From contig PAHC01000011.1 in NCBI GenBank assembly GCA_002704755.1, positions 90,033-154,032 of the forward strand: a stretch of DNA of 64,000 nucleotides, given 5' to 3'. Made by a program: the position numbers and the translations under genes. Source of the stretch: Rhodobiaceae bacterium. GTDB taxonomy: Bacteria; Pseudomonadota; Alphaproteobacteria; Rhizobiales; TMED25. The notes beneath the pieces were generated by a model that saw only the letters and a list, made by a program, of their open reading frames with translations, made no database searches and was not told the origin of the DNA. Shown in pieces: positions 46,885 through 56,597 of the stretch (the stretch's first letter is position 1; every line of letters begins with the position of its first letter).

Positions 46885-48534
46885 TTAACCAAAAGGTCTC
46901 ATATTAGCGAAATTTTGATCTTTTGATGTGTTGATTTGTATTAGTGCAGTCTTTCCTTCTTCATTCTTATCTTTTGCATCAAGTATTGCTTTTGCGATAT
47001 CGTCTGGGTCATTAACAACAGTTGACCATGCTCCTAAAGATTTAGCTATTTCAGCATAATCTCCATCTAAATCACGCGCCCTATATTTTTCGTGACTAAT
47101 CTTCATATGATTAGTTTCTATTGCCATAGTCTCATTTCTAAGAACAATTGTCGTAATTGGTAATCCAGACCTGGCAGATGTTTCAAGATCTAACCCAGTC
47201 ATACCAAATGCTGCATCACCCATGAAGTTGACACAAAATTTATCAGGAGATGCCAGCTTTGCTCCAATTGCAAGTCCCAATCCCGTACCCAACTGATGTG
47301 ATTTTCCCCATCCAATATAGGATCTTGGTGTATCAGATTGATAAAAAGGCATCATTTGATATCTCGGGCTACCAGCGTCATGTGTTACAATTGCATCACT
47401 TGGATCAATATTTTTCATGAATTCCGAAATTACTCTGTATGGACTTATTGGAGTATTTTTTGAGCTTAAATGCTGGTCCCAATTATTTAAAAAATAATCT
47501 CTAATTCGTCTTATTTCTGAAGCTACATCATTTTGGATTACTTTATTGCCAAGATAATCTTTGCAAGAGTCGATTAATTGATGAATTACGAGCTTAGTAT
47601 CGCCCAATAAAGGAAAGTCAATATTATAATTTTTATATAAATCAATAGGGTCGTTTGTATTATGAATTATTATCTTTCCTGGTGGTATAGTTGTGACCAT
47701 TGGATGCCTTGTTAAGCTTGTACCAAGTGCAATTACTACGTCGGCATTTTTCATAAAATGAACTACAGGATCGCTCATAACACCAGATCCACTTCCAAGT
47801 GCCAATGGATTATGACGTTCTGAAATAGCACTTTTTCCTTCCATAGTTGTCATTACCGGAATTTGCAATAATGATGCTAGCTCTTCAAGTTCCTTGGAGG
47901 CTTCTGAGTAAAGTACGCCTGCACCCGCAATAATAATTGGGTTCTTTGCATCTAAAATTATTTTTGAAACTGCGCTTATGTCTGCATCGTTTGCTTTTGA
48001 TCGTACAAAATCTACAGATTTATATTGTTCAACTAAGCTTTCTTCAATTTCTTTGTTGAGCATGTCCTCAGGTATTTCAACCATTGCTGGCCCTGGCCTT
48101 CCAATTCTAGTGCTTGATATTGCCCGCCGGATAACATCAATGGTTTTTTCTGGTGTTGTTATTTGCTCAATATATTTTGTTATACTCTCATAAGATTTTA
48201 GACTTGAATATAAAGGGAAAACTCTATCTCTGCTTAATGGATGTCCTAGTGGCAATATCAACATAGGTGTTGAATCACTAAACGCAGTTGCAACACCAGG
48301 GTATGCATTCTCAGCACCGGGGCCATATTGCATTGCAAATACTGATAGTTTTTTTCCATTTGTTATACGGCTGTATCCATCGGATATACCAAGACCAACT
48401 CTCTCTTGACGACAAATTATTGGACGTATATCAGCTTGAGCAGCTGCTTCTATTACTGGTGTAGTTGGAAAACAACTAAGATAATCAATTCCTTCTTTTT
48501 TTAGTACCCGAATTATTGCATCAACAACTCTCAT
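46885..48534 (-). CDS. Thiamine pyrophosphate-dependent enzyme (acetolactate synthase-like)
   Basis: 549 residues, three-domain layout of the acetolactate synthase/benzoylformate decarboxylase group. The N-terminal Pyr domain has the catalytic glutamate in CRQERVGLGISDGY (about E42). The central domain has PIIIAGAGVLYSEA. The C-terminal PP domain has the metal/TPP motif GDAAFGMTGLDLETS ending in LRNE. No ilvN-like small subunit follows, and the context is catabolic, so a 2-oxoacid decarboxylase or C-C lyase is more likely than branched-chain amino acid synthesis. Confidence 0.85.
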   Translation of the reverse strand: MRVVDAIIRVLKKEGIDYLSCFPTTPVIEAAAQADIRPIICRQERVGLGISDGYSRITNGKKLSVFAMQYGPGAENAYPGVATAFSDSTPMLILPLGHPLSRDRVFPLYSSLKSYESITKYIEQITTPEKTIDVIRRAISSTRIGRPGPAMVEIPEDMLNKEIEESLVEQYKSVDFVRSKANDADISAVSKIILDAKNPIIIAGAGVLYSEASKELEELASLLQIPVMTTMEGKSAISERHNPLALGSGSGVMSDPVVHFMKNADVVIALGTSLTRHPMVTTIPPGKIIIHNTNDPIDLYKNYNIDFPLLGDTKLVIHQLIDSCKDYLGNKVIQNDVASEIRRIRDYFLNNWDQHLSSKNTPISPYRVISEFMKNIDPSDAIVTHDAGSPRYQMMPFYQSDTPRSYIGWGKSHQLGTGLGLAIGAKLASPDKFCVNFMGDAAFGMTGLDLETSARSGLPITTIVLRNETMAIETNHMKISHEKYRARDLDGDYAEIAKSLGAWSTVVNDPDDIAKAILDAKDKNEEGKTALIQINTSKDQNFANMRPFG

Positions 48535-48556
48535 GAGTAGCCCTAACCTTTTTTGA

Positions 48557-49621
48557 TTATGAGTTTCTATTGATTTCTAATCTTCTGTCAACCTCAGTAA
48601 TTATTGGGTCAATAATACTAGTATCTTTACCCATTTGGGTGGCAATGAGTTTCATTAATTTATCAACCCTCTCAATATTCTTCGCACCAGAAAATAATGC
48701 TCGAGCAGCCGATGATGGCCTGATTAAACTTTCTGCTGCTGCTGCATATTTTTCAAATGGGACTTGGTCCGTTTCAATTGCACCTAATTCTATTGCTATA
48801 CTACTGACCCATTGATAAATCTTTTTTGAAAGATCAATGTCTGCATGCACCGCTTCCTTTATTGCAACGGCATTCTCAGGCTTTACACATCTATAGTTCC
48901 CAGCTAAAAGCATACTCCATTTAGCAAGAGGAACAAATATTGACTCATGAACCTTTAGCTTCACAGGCAATTCTATCATTTCACCAAGGTAATTATATTT
49001 GATATTTTCAATATCAGCCTGAAGATTTCTTAAAATTTCTGTTTGTCCATCAGATGGAAACCGAGCAACCTTAAAATTAGTTGGAAGACCAACTTGTAGA
49101 ACATTTATTTTTTCATCAGGCGGTCTAAATGCCTGTGGGTCTGGGCTACATAAAGTCATAAAATTTGGATCAAAATATTGCCATACATCAGGTTTGGTAT
49201 ATGCACCATGTAATTTGCTGGTATCTAAATTTTCAATTCTAGCAATGTATGGTAATGGAGGCATATTCATTATGGACATACATGGTAATTGACTCTGCCC
49301 AATATCTTTTAGTAATTTTGCTATTTCATCAGATCCATACTGTGGTTCTTGCATTGCTAACGCAATAAGATCATATTTATTTAAATCTACATCATTCGGT
49401 CCGAGAGCAGACAAAACACCATCACAATCTTTTGATCTTAATTCAATAACCACATCCCTGTCACGAATTGGTAATCTCACAACTGCACCTTCCTGATTGA
49501 TTAGCTCAACTTCTTCTGGAAGACAAACTAGATCTGCGTTATGTCCTGCTAGTGCTAATTTAATTCCAAGTAATGAGCCATATGATGCCCCTAGTATTAA
49601 GATTTCATATTTTTTTGACAT
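48557..49621 (-). CDS. Ketopantoate reductase-like NAD(P)-binding protein
   Basis: 354 residues. N-terminal Rossmann segment ILILGASYGSLLGIKLALAG (about 6-25), where the usual GxGxxG reads GASYGS; then DLIALAMQEPQYGS as in the ApbA/PanE family. The C-terminal half is helical with SSAARALFSGAKNIERVD. True 2-dehydropantoate 2-reductases are about 300 residues, so a diverged oxidoreductase acting on another 2-oxo or 3-oxo acid is more likely. AGGGAG ribosome binding site; 11 bases downstream of the formamidase. Confidence 0.6.
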   Translation of the reverse strand: MSKKYEILILGASYGSLLGIKLALAGHNADLVCLPEEVELINQEGAVVRLPIRDRDVVIELRSKDCDGVLSALGPNDVDLNKYDLIALAMQEPQYGSDEIAKLLKDIGQSQLPCMSIMNMPPLPYIARIENLDTSKLHGAYTKPDVWQYFDPNFMTLCSPDPQAFRPPDEKINVLQVGLPTNFKVARFPSDGQTEILRNLQADIENIKYNYLGEMIELPVKLKVHESIFVPLAKWSMLLAGNYRCVKPENAVAIKEAVHADIDLSKKIYQWVSSIAIELGAIETDQVPFEKYAAAAESLIRPSSAARALFSGAKNIERVDKLMKLIATQMGKDTSIIDPIITEVDRRLEINRNS

Positions 49622-49632
49622 ATTGAGTCTCC

Positions 49633-50586
49633 CTAAATTTTAAATGTTTTGTTGAAATATTTTTTCGGCAGCATCAAATGCACTCCTTTGTTACCATTTA
49701 CCACTTGAGTAATTCTCAAGTCTCCAACATAACTCAATAAAGTATATGCATCCTCTCTCGATAAATCACCATATAAACTTAAAAATTTGATCATTTCTAT
49801 TGTAACGATTTTTACGCATTCATCAAGATCTGGATCGAAAGCCATAGTGATCAAAAAATCTTGAGTTTCTGCAAACGGCCACTCAAGAGACATATCGCTT
49901 CTATTTTTTAGTATAAACTCACCGCGCATGTCCATTTCAACAGCGGCTGTGCAAATTTCTCCATCACCTTGAGTGCCGTGTCCATCGCCAACTGAAAATA
50001 ATGCTCCATCATTAAAAACAGGAAGATACAATGTCGATCCGGGTTTTAATTCTTTATTATCCATATTGCCACCATTCTTTCGTGGCGGCACCGTTGGTAA
50101 TTTTCCCCACTCAACTGGCGGTGCAGTTGTGATAACCCCAAAGAATGGATCGAGATCGATATTCATTCCCCATGGGGTTTTTGCAATTTTATTTTTTTTA
50201 TCTATTTCTAGATATGTGACATGTTTATTTTTGAAATCATCCGGTAAGGCTCCCTTTAAAGGAGCAATACCTGTATATGCCCAGTCCGAGTCTAGGTGCA
50301 CAGAGCTAATTTCAACTTGTAAAACTTCTCCTTTTTTTGATCCATTTACTTCAATTGGACCAGTACATATGTGTCCACCTTGCAAGGTTCCTCGAAATGT
50401 TTTCTTGTGAATTTCTAGCAAAGACTCTCTGACTTTATATGGACAATTTACAGCAACTTCTGGTGGTCCTGAAACAGTGGTGATCTCGATATGATCACCA
50501 CTTTTTATTGTTAATACAGGTTCTATATCAGATGAAAGTATACCCCAATGTACTGTATCATATTTTGCTTCAAGATAATGCTTCAT
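49633..50586 (-). CDS. Acetamidase/formamidase family protein
   Basis: 317 residues from ATG at 50586 (MKHYLEAKYDTVHWG), the normal family start; a GTG at 50619 inside the upstream gene is possible. Family blocks: TVHWGILSSDIEPVLTI, HICTGPIEVNGSKKGEVLQVEI, and the metal-site region FSVGDGHGTQGDGEICTAAVE. These enzymes hydrolyse short amides such as formamide to acid and ammonia. It lies in an operon with dehydrogenases and a TPP enzyme, suggesting release of ammonia from a pathway intermediate. Confidence 0.9.
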   Translation of the reverse strand: MKHYLEAKYDTVHWGILSSDIEPVLTIKSGDHIEITTVSGPPEVAVNCPYKVRESLLEIHKKTFRGTLQGGHICTGPIEVNGSKKGEVLQVEISSVHLDSDWAYTGIAPLKGALPDDFKNKHVTYLEIDKKNKIAKTPWGMNIDLDPFFGVITTAPPVEWGKLPTVPPRKNGGNMDNKELKPGSTLYLPVFNDGALFSVGDGHGTQGDGEICTAAVEMDMRGEFILKNRSDMSLEWPFAETQDFLITMAFDPDLDECVKIVTIEMIKFLSLYGDLSREDAYTLLSYVGDLRITQVVNGNKGVHLMLPKKYFNKTFKI

Positions 50587-50605
50587 TGGGGTTCGCAATC
50601 TTATT

Positions 50606-51484
50606 TTATCTTTTAACACCAGCTAACTGATCTGTTACAGCGCATACTGATGCAGTATCCTCAAGGGCTCGACCTTGGGCGATTGCAGCTCTATGAATAT
50701 CACCTGCAACGGATAGCAACGGTGTGGGACAACCCATCTGGTCAGCATAATCTAATATTACAGAAATATCTTTTTTTGTAATGTAGTGATTAGCAGATAC
50801 ATTTTCATCATACTTATTGTCGACCATCATCTGCCCTCTAACCTCAAACATTCTAGATGATCCGGCACTTGATTTAATGACATCGTATACAAGCTGGGGA
50901 TCAATTCCGGCTTTAATACCATATGTGATTGCTTCAGCTGATGACACATTATGAATAACTACTAATAAATTAGCTATGTATTTCATTTTAGACCCAGTTC
51001 CAAACTCACCTAAAAAATGAACCTCCCTGCCCATTTTTTCAAATGCAGGCTTGATTTTATCAAAAGAGGCTTGGTCTCCACTTCCAAAAATGACAAGATC
51101 TCCTGCCCAAGCTTGGTGACCGGTTCCACTTACAGGACAATCAAGCAGGGTTATTCCTTTTTCAGCAAGGATATCTCTCGCCTTTAACTTATCTGATATT
51201 TTTAGTGTGCAAGTATCTGCAATAATCACTTCTTTTCCAGATTTTGATAATTCATCTGCAACCGCCATTAATGCATCTGGATGTGGTAGAGATGTGATAA
51301 CTCTGTCAACTTGATTGACTACATCTGTTGGTGATGAAGCTCTCACAACTCTTGCATTCCCTTGAGCTTCAAATCTTTCCTCGTTTACATCAAAGCCAAT
51401 AATCTCATAGCCAGCCGCTGTAAGATTCTTAGCATAGGCTGACCCCATTATACCAAGACCAATTATTCCAATTTTTTCTGACAT
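50606..51484 (-). CDS. Beta-hydroxyacid dehydrogenase (3-hydroxyisobutyrate dehydrogenase family)
   Basis: 292 residues. NAD(P)-binding GIIGLGIMGSAYAKNL at the N-terminus, substrate-binding DCPVSGTGHQAWAGD (about 118-132), catalytic lysine in GTGSKMKYIANLL (about 168-180). Size and motifs place it among 3-hydroxyisobutyrate, tartronate semialdehyde and related reductases; substrate unknown. It is the first gene of the minus operon, with AGAGG before the ATG, divergent from the 2OG oxygenase across 147 bases. Confidence 0.9.
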   Translation of the reverse strand: MSEKIGIIGLGIMGSAYAKNLTAAGYEIIGFDVNEERFEAQGNARVVRASSPTDVVNQVDRVITSLPHPDALMAVADELSKSGKEVIIADTCTLKISDKLKARDILAEKGITLLDCPVSGTGHQAWAGDLVIFGSGDQASFDKIKPAFEKMGREVHFLGEFGTGSKMKYIANLLVVIHNVSSAEAITYGIKAGIDPQLVYDVIKSSAGSSRMFEVRGQMMVDNKYDENVSANHYITKKDISVILDYADQMGCPTPLLSVAGDIHRAAIAQGRALEDTASVCAVTDQLAGVKR

Positions 51485-51631
51485 TTTTAACCTCTTTACT
51501 TGATTTTTTTATTTAATTAACAATTTAAATCTGCTTTAATATATCAACTTATTTTTGATGATAGTAAACAAATTTAATTTTTGATACGTTATTTTAAGTA
51601 ATTTCTAAATAGACAAAGAACGAGGAAAAAA

Positions 51632-52651
51632 ATGAACTCAGGAAAAATTGACGCAAGAGATATAAATTATCCGCATAAAGAATTACCGGTAATGGATTTA
51701 GCACCAATCATGAATGGTGATCGTGAGGCAATTAGAGAACTTGCTGATAAGTGGAAAGAAGCGGCTGAAACACTTGGATTTATGTGCCTTGTAAATCACG
51801 GGATTCCTCAGGAAAAGATTGAAAAAATGGAAGAACAAATAATCAAATTCCATGATAAAGATGTTGATTTCAAAATGGACATCAAAGTTAATGAAAACCA
51901 GCGTGGTTACATACCATCAAAAGCAACCATACTAACTCATTCCAAGTATGAAGAGCATACAAAAACCGACTCTGTTGAATGCTTGGTTTTAGCAACAGAA
52001 TATCCAGATGACCATCCTAATGTAAAAGCAGGTAAACAATTTTATGGCAAAAACCAGTGGCCAGAAATGGATAATTTCAAAGAAGACGTAATGGATTACT
52101 GGGATGGTATTATCAATATGTGTAAGAAACTACTTCCTGTATGGGCCGAAGCTTTGGATGTTGAGGATAACTTTTTTGAGCCACATTTTGAAGAACTATA
52201 TAGTTACTTTCGTCTCGCAAAATATCCTAAAGTAGAATTTGTTGAGGAAAAAGAATTTGGTCTTGGCGCACATGCTGACACAGGATTTATGACAATATTA
52301 CCACTAGCTAAAGAACCTGGTCTGCAAGTAATGGATACTGATGGTTCATGGTTCTGGCCAATTATACCAGATGGTGCTCTTATTTTGAATCTTGGACAAT
52401 TTTTAGAACGTTGGACAAACGAAAAATTTAGAGCAACACCACATAGGGTCTTGCCTCCAAGAAATAATGATCGATATTCTCTCGCATGTTTTGTTAATAC
52501 CAGCCTTGAAACAGTAGCAAAACAAATACCTTCATGCGTAAGTTCAGAAAATCCAATGAAGTACCCTGAGGAAAGCTATTGGGATTTCTATAAATGGTAT
52601 ATACAACAGACGTATACTCACTATGGTAAGGTAGAAGAAAAAACAGCGTAG
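51632..52651 (+). CDS. Isopenicillin N synthase-like 2-oxoglutarate/Fe(II) oxygenase
   Basis: 339 residues. N-terminal DIOX_N region (LPVMDLAPIMNGDREAI, TLGFMCLVNHGIP), then the Fe(II) 2OG domain: iron ligands in LGAHADTGFMTIL and ATPHRVLPP, and the 2OG arginine in RYSLACF. It probably hydroxylates or oxidatively demethylates a small substrate using O2 and 2-oxoglutarate. CGAGG ribosome binding site. Transcribed alone, divergently from the beta-hydroxyacid dehydrogenase operon, and so plausibly co-regulated from the shared gap. Confidence 0.9.
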   Translation: MNSGKIDARDINYPHKELPVMDLAPIMNGDREAIRELADKWKEAAETLGFMCLVNHGIPQEKIEKMEEQIIKFHDKDVDFKMDIKVNENQRGYIPSKATILTHSKYEEHTKTDSVECLVLATEYPDDHPNVKAGKQFYGKNQWPEMDNFKEDVMDYWDGIINMCKKLLPVWAEALDVEDNFFEPHFEELYSYFRLAKYPKVEFVEEKEFGLGAHADTGFMTILPLAKEPGLQVMDTDGSWFWPIIPDGALILNLGQFLERWTNEKFRATPHRVLPPRNNDRYSLACFVNTSLETVAKQIPSCVSSENPMKYPEESYWDFYKWYIQQTYTHYGKVEEKTA

Positions 52652-52669
52652 ATAATCAGATAATTTTAA

Positions 52670-53884
52670 CTAGATTATTCCTGACTTTTTAAGAGCATTA
52701 ATTTTTTCGTCGGAATAATTTAGGTATTCCTTCAACAACTCACCGGTATGTTCTCCATGTTGTGGGGGTGGGTAACGATAAGTGATACTGCCCTCTTTCA
52801 TCTTAATTGGATTTGCAATTAACTTATAAGGGCTCTTCTTCTCATCTGTGCCTTCCATGTTTAAGACCATCTCTCTTGATATGACTTGAGGATCTGAGAA
52901 GACCTCTTCGAGTGTATTAATTGCACAACACCCAATATTTTTGGCTTCCAATTTTTCTAACCACCATTTTGTTTCATGCATTTTTGTGATTTCATTTAAT
53001 TTATTTGTAACTTCTTCTCTATTCTTAACCCTTTGAACAGCTTCAGCAAATTTCTTGTCCTCCAATAAATACTCGCATGATGCCACTTCACAAAATCTCT
53101 CAAATGTTGCATCATTTCCAACAGATAATACGAAATAACCATCTTTGGATGGCATCACTTGATATGGTAAGATATTAGGATGCTGATTTCCTAATCTTTC
53201 TGGATTCTTACCAGTCGCTAAATAATTCATACCTTGATTGGCAAGCCAAGCAACATGCGCGTCCAGCATAGAAATATCCAAGTGTTGTCCCTCATTAGTT
53301 TTATCACGATGCCTTAAAGCAGCTAAAACCGAAACAGTAGCGTACATACCGGCCATCAAATCTGCAATTGAAACTCCTACTTTCATAGGCTCACCATCTG
53401 GGTCACCTGTTAAACTCATTACACCGCCCATAGCCTGAACCAGGGCATCGTAAGCTGGTCTGTTTGCATATGGACCAGTTTGTCCAAATCCTGTTATTGA
53501 ACAGTAAATCAAACTAGGAAATTCTTCTTTTAGTGACTCATAATCCAGATTATACTTCTTAAGAGTACCTACTTTGAAATTTTCTACCAATATATCTGAC
53601 TTTGATATTAACTCCTTTGCAATCGCCTGACCCTCCGAAGAGCTTAAATCAAGAGTTAGAGACCTTTTGTTTCTATTGGTTCCTGAAAAATATGCACTTT
53701 GATTTGTATCATCGCCGTTTTGATCTTTCATAAAAGGTGGTGCAAATTTTCGTGTATCATCTCCATCTTCTACTCGCTCAATTTTAATAATATCAGCACC
53801 TAGATCACCTAAAATCTGAGTACAATGTGGTCCAGCCAATACGCGCGTTAAATCAAAAATCTTGATATCTTTTAATGGTCCCAT
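52670..53884 (-). CDS. CaiB/BaiF (class III) CoA-transferase
   Basis: 404 residues. FDLTRVLAGPHCTQILGDLGADIIKIER at the N-terminus is typical (only parts quoted: LAGPHCTQILGDLGADI), catalytic aspartate in VGVSIADLMAGMYA (about D170), then LANQGMNYLATGKNPERLG. Class III enzymes move CoA between carboxylic acids (formyl-CoA, carnitine, succinyl-CoA:acid types). Here it may activate an acid released by the surrounding hydrolases and dehydrogenases. Convergent with the 2OG oxygenase and divergent from the following plus operon. Confidence 0.92.
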   Translation of the reverse strand: MGPLKDIKIFDLTRVLAGPHCTQILGDLGADIIKIERVEDGDDTRKFAPPFMKDQNGDDTNQSAYFSGTNRNKRSLTLDLSSSEGQAIAKELISKSDILVENFKVGTLKKYNLDYESLKEEFPSLIYCSITGFGQTGPYANRPAYDALVQAMGGVMSLTGDPDGEPMKVGVSIADLMAGMYATVSVLAALRHRDKTNEGQHLDISMLDAHVAWLANQGMNYLATGKNPERLGNQHPNILPYQVMPSKDGYFVLSVGNDATFERFCEVASCEYLLEDKKFAEAVQRVKNREEVTNKLNEITKMHETKWWLEKLEAKNIGCCAINTLEEVFSDPQVISREMVLNMEGTDEKKSPYKLIANPIKMKEGSITYRYPPPQHGEHTGELLKEYLNYSDEKINALKKSGII

Positions 53885-53988
53885 TTGATGTTTTGCCTTA
53901 AAAAATTCTTAAAAAAATTATAAATTCAAATATAATCAAAAAAAATAGTATATAAAATAGAAAGAAGAAATAAAAAAATAGGAATACA

Positions 53989-54861
53989 ATGAGTTTACTA
54001 ACAGATCGCTTAAAGTATGAAGCTATAATTGATAGACCAAAAATGAAAGGTCCAAATGACTCAAAGATTATAGTTTGGACAACTGTCAATGTAGAATTAT
54101 GGAATATTATAAGACCTATGCCAAGAAATGCATTACCACCACCGATGGGTAATCAACTAATGCCAAATATCCCAAACTGGTCTTGGCATGAATATGGTAA
54201 TAGAGTTGGTTTTTGGAGACATTTGAATGCACTCAAATCCCGTGGAATACGAGCAACGCTTGCAATAAATGGTCACGTTTGTTCAAAATACCCGAGGCTC
54301 GCAGAAGCAGCGTTAGAAGCTGGTTGGGAGTTCATGGGTCATGGATATGAGCAGCAACCACAGCATTCACTCGATAATGAAGATGAAGCTATTGCTGCTG
54401 CTGTTGAAGAGATAAAAAACTTCACTGGAAAACAACCTATAGGTTGGGAAAGTCCTGGGTTAACAGAAACTGAGGACACACTTGATTTGCTCAAGAAAAA
54501 TGGGATTGAGTATGTATGCAACTGGCCAATGGATGATCTGCCAACAACATTAGAAACAAAATATGGTCCAATGCTAACACTCCCATACCCATTGGAAACA
54601 AATGACATTGTTATTCATATTATTCAACATCAACCAGCTCATGTTTTCTATCAACAATGCAAAGAAACTTTTGATCGATTGTATATGGAAAGTGAAGACA
54701 ATATCAAAATCATGGCTATTAGTATGCACCCTTATCTTACTGGCACTCCTCACAGGATTGGTCATGTTGAAAAATTATTTGACTATATCAATCAACACGA
54801 AGGTGTTGTGCATATGACCGGCGAAGAAATCTATCATTGGTATAAATCAGAAATGGAATGA
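53989..54861 (+). CDS. Polysaccharide-deacetylase-fold hydrolase (PuuE allantoinase-like)
   Basis: 290 residues. Carbohydrate esterase 4 fold: SWHEYGNRVGFWRHLNAL resembles the PuuE allantoinase segment, followed by RATLAINGHVCSKYP, EFMGHGYEQQPQHSL and IGWESPGLTETEDTL. The usual metal-binding Asp-Asp at the first strand is replaced (IVWTTVNVELW), as in metal-independent PuuE-type enzymes that open a hydantoin-like ring. So it is likelier to act on a cyclic amide than on a polysaccharide; this is inference. No signal peptide. First gene of a four-gene plus operon. Confidence 0.75.
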   Translation: MSLLTDRLKYEAIIDRPKMKGPNDSKIIVWTTVNVELWNIIRPMPRNALPPPMGNQLMPNIPNWSWHEYGNRVGFWRHLNALKSRGIRATLAINGHVCSKYPRLAEAALEAGWEFMGHGYEQQPQHSLDNEDEAIAAAVEEIKNFTGKQPIGWESPGLTETEDTLDLLKKNGIEYVCNWPMDDLPTTLETKYGPMLTLPYPLETNDIVIHIIQHQPAHVFYQQCKETFDRLYMESEDNIKIMAISMHPYLTGTPHRIGHVEKLFDYINQHEGVVHMTGEEIYHWYKSEME

Positions 54862-54877
54862 AATAGGTCATAATTAG

Positions 54878-55615
54878 ATGAATAGCTCAAGCTCATTCAA
54901 GGATAAGATTGTTTTGATTACAGGTGCTGCAAGAGGTATTGGGAGAGCCACTGCCATTGAATTTGCAAAGAAAAAAGCAAAAGTTATTGCTGTCAGTAGA
55001 ACTGAAAATGATCTAATTGATCTGCAAAAAGAATACCCAAACAATGTCGAGATTTGGCCATTTGATATAACAGGTGATGCTTTCTTTAGAGAAATGTCAG
55101 CTCTAAAAAAACTTGATGTGTGTATCAACAATGCTGGAATAAATAAACCAAGACTCATTGAAGATGTTGATGATGAAACTCTTGATTTAATGCTTAATTT
55201 GAATGTGAGAGCTACTTTTAGAACTTCTAAATATGCCGTAAAAATTATGAAAAATAATAATCAAGGAGTAATAATAAACGTGACTTCACAGATGGGGCAT
55301 ATTGGTTCACCTACTAGAACTGTCTACTGTTTGACAAAACATGCAGTTGAAGGGTTAACGAAAGCCTTAGCTGTTGAAGTGGCACCATCAAATATTAGAG
55401 TTTGTTCAATTGCACCAACCTTCGCGGATACTCCCATGACAAAACCAATGTTTGAAGATGAAAAGTTTAAAAATTTTGTCTATGGCATGATACCAATGAA
55501 AAAGTTAGTTGATGTTCAAGATATTGTCGATGGAATATTATATTTATGTTCACCACAAGCTAAAATGATAACTGGAACAAGTTTATTAATTGATGGTGGT
55601 TGGACAGCCCACTAA
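54878..55615 (+). CDS. SDR family NAD(P)-dependent oxidoreductase
   Basis: 245 residues, classical short-chain dehydrogenase. Cofactor motif TGAARGIGRAT (about 15-25), NNAGI (about 88-92), catalytic Ser in INVTSQMG and Tyr-Lys in YCLTKHA. The C-terminus ends LLIDGGWTAH as usual. The cofactor-selecting AVSRTEND after strand two suggests NADP(H) is possible. It lies 16 bases after the PuuE-like gene and 15 before the cyclase. Confidence 0.93.
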   Translation: MNSSSSFKDKIVLITGAARGIGRATAIEFAKKKAKVIAVSRTENDLIDLQKEYPNNVEIWPFDITGDAFFREMSALKKLDVCINNAGINKPRLIEDVDDETLDLMLNLNVRATFRTSKYAVKIMKNNNQGVIINVTSQMGHIGSPTRTVYCLTKHAVEGLTKALAVEVAPSNIRVCSIAPTFADTPMTKPMFEDEKFKNFVYGMIPMKKLVDVQDIVDGILYLCSPQAKMITGTSLLIDGGWTAH

Positions 55616-55630
55616 TAAAGGAGAAAAGAA

Positions 55631-56584
55631 ATGGATATAAAGGTTAATCTTGATGCCATCAAAAAGGCATCCGAAGAATTATCAAATTGGGGAAGATGGG
55701 GTAAAGATGATCAAATTGGTACCTTGAATCTAGTCACTCCAGAACATATTGTCGAAGCATCAAAATTAATAAAAAAGGGCAAGGTATTTTCATTGGGAAT
55801 ACCGCTCGATAGAGAGGGACCACAGAATGGTCTTTTTGGCGGCAGATTTAATCCTATCCATCAGATGTTAGCAACAGGTACCGACGCAGTATGTGGAAGG
55901 CAAGACTGGAACAAAATTAGGTATGCTGACGATACATTAAATTTATGTGTTCAAGGCGCTACGCACTGGGATGCTCTTGGACATATCTTTTACGAAGACA
56001 GAGCTTATAATGGCCATGATCCTAAACATATTGATGTTACTGGTCTAAACGTACTAGGTATTGAAAACTCCAAAGATAAGATGAATGGTAGAGGTGTCCT
56101 GCTCGATATAGCAAGATTTAGAGGAGTTGATTGGCTTGAAGATGGAGAAGGAATATCCAATGAAGAATTGGATGAATGCGCAAAACATCAAGGAGTTGAA
56201 ATTAAAAAAGCTGATTTTGTCATTATAAGAACAGGACAAATGGAAAGATGTTTGAGTGAAAGTACATGGGGTGGATATGCTGGAGGAGATGCACCGGGTG
56301 TGAAGTTTGAGAATTGTTATTGGTGTCATGAAAAAGAAATTGCTGCAATATGCTCAGATACATGGGGAGTTGAAGTAAGACCAAATGAGACCTCGGAGGC
56401 AAATCAGCCATGGCACTGGGTTGTTATACCTGCAATGGGACTATGTATGGGAGAAATATTTTACCTCAAGGATCTTGCAGAAGATTGTGCGAAAGATGGT
56501 GTCTATGAATTCTTCTTTTGCGGACCTCCATTAATTATCACTGGTGGAACAGGTTCACCAATTAACCCTCAAGTTTTTAAGTAA
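55631..56584 (+). CDS. Cyclase family protein (kynurenine formamidase/isatin hydrolase-like)
   Basis: 317 residues. The metal-binding motif reads QGATHWDALGHIFYED, matching the family HxGTHxDxxxH pattern, with FVIIRTGQMERCL and PWHWVVIPAMGLCMGEIFYL further on. Cyclase-family enzymes hydrolyse amides of aromatic or cyclic compounds (N-formylkynurenine, isatin). GGAG ribosome binding site. In context it is the third unrelated C-N hydrolase in the cluster, with the formamidase and PuuE-like protein. Confidence 0.88.
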   Translation: MDIKVNLDAIKKASEELSNWGRWGKDDQIGTLNLVTPEHIVEASKLIKKGKVFSLGIPLDREGPQNGLFGGRFNPIHQMLATGTDAVCGRQDWNKIRYADDTLNLCVQGATHWDALGHIFYEDRAYNGHDPKHIDVTGLNVLGIENSKDKMNGRGVLLDIARFRGVDWLEDGEGISNEELDECAKHQGVEIKKADFVIIRTGQMERCLSESTWGGYAGGDAPGVKFENCYWCHEKEIAAICSDTWGVEVRPNETSEANQPWHWVVIPAMGLCMGEIFYLKDLAEDCAKDGVYEFFFCGPPLIITGGTGSPINPQVFK

Positions 56585-56597
56585 TTAGGCCAAAAAA

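Noticed and set aside
46885..48534. Calling the TPP enzyme ilvB (acetolactate synthase)
   Set aside because: No regulatory subunit gene, and every neighbour is catabolic; the family motif alone does not fix the reaction.
51485..51631. Repeated TTTTTGAT in the divergent gap before the 2OG oxygenase as operators
   Set aside because: Two short AT-rich repeats are expected by chance in this DNA; no palindrome of useful length found.
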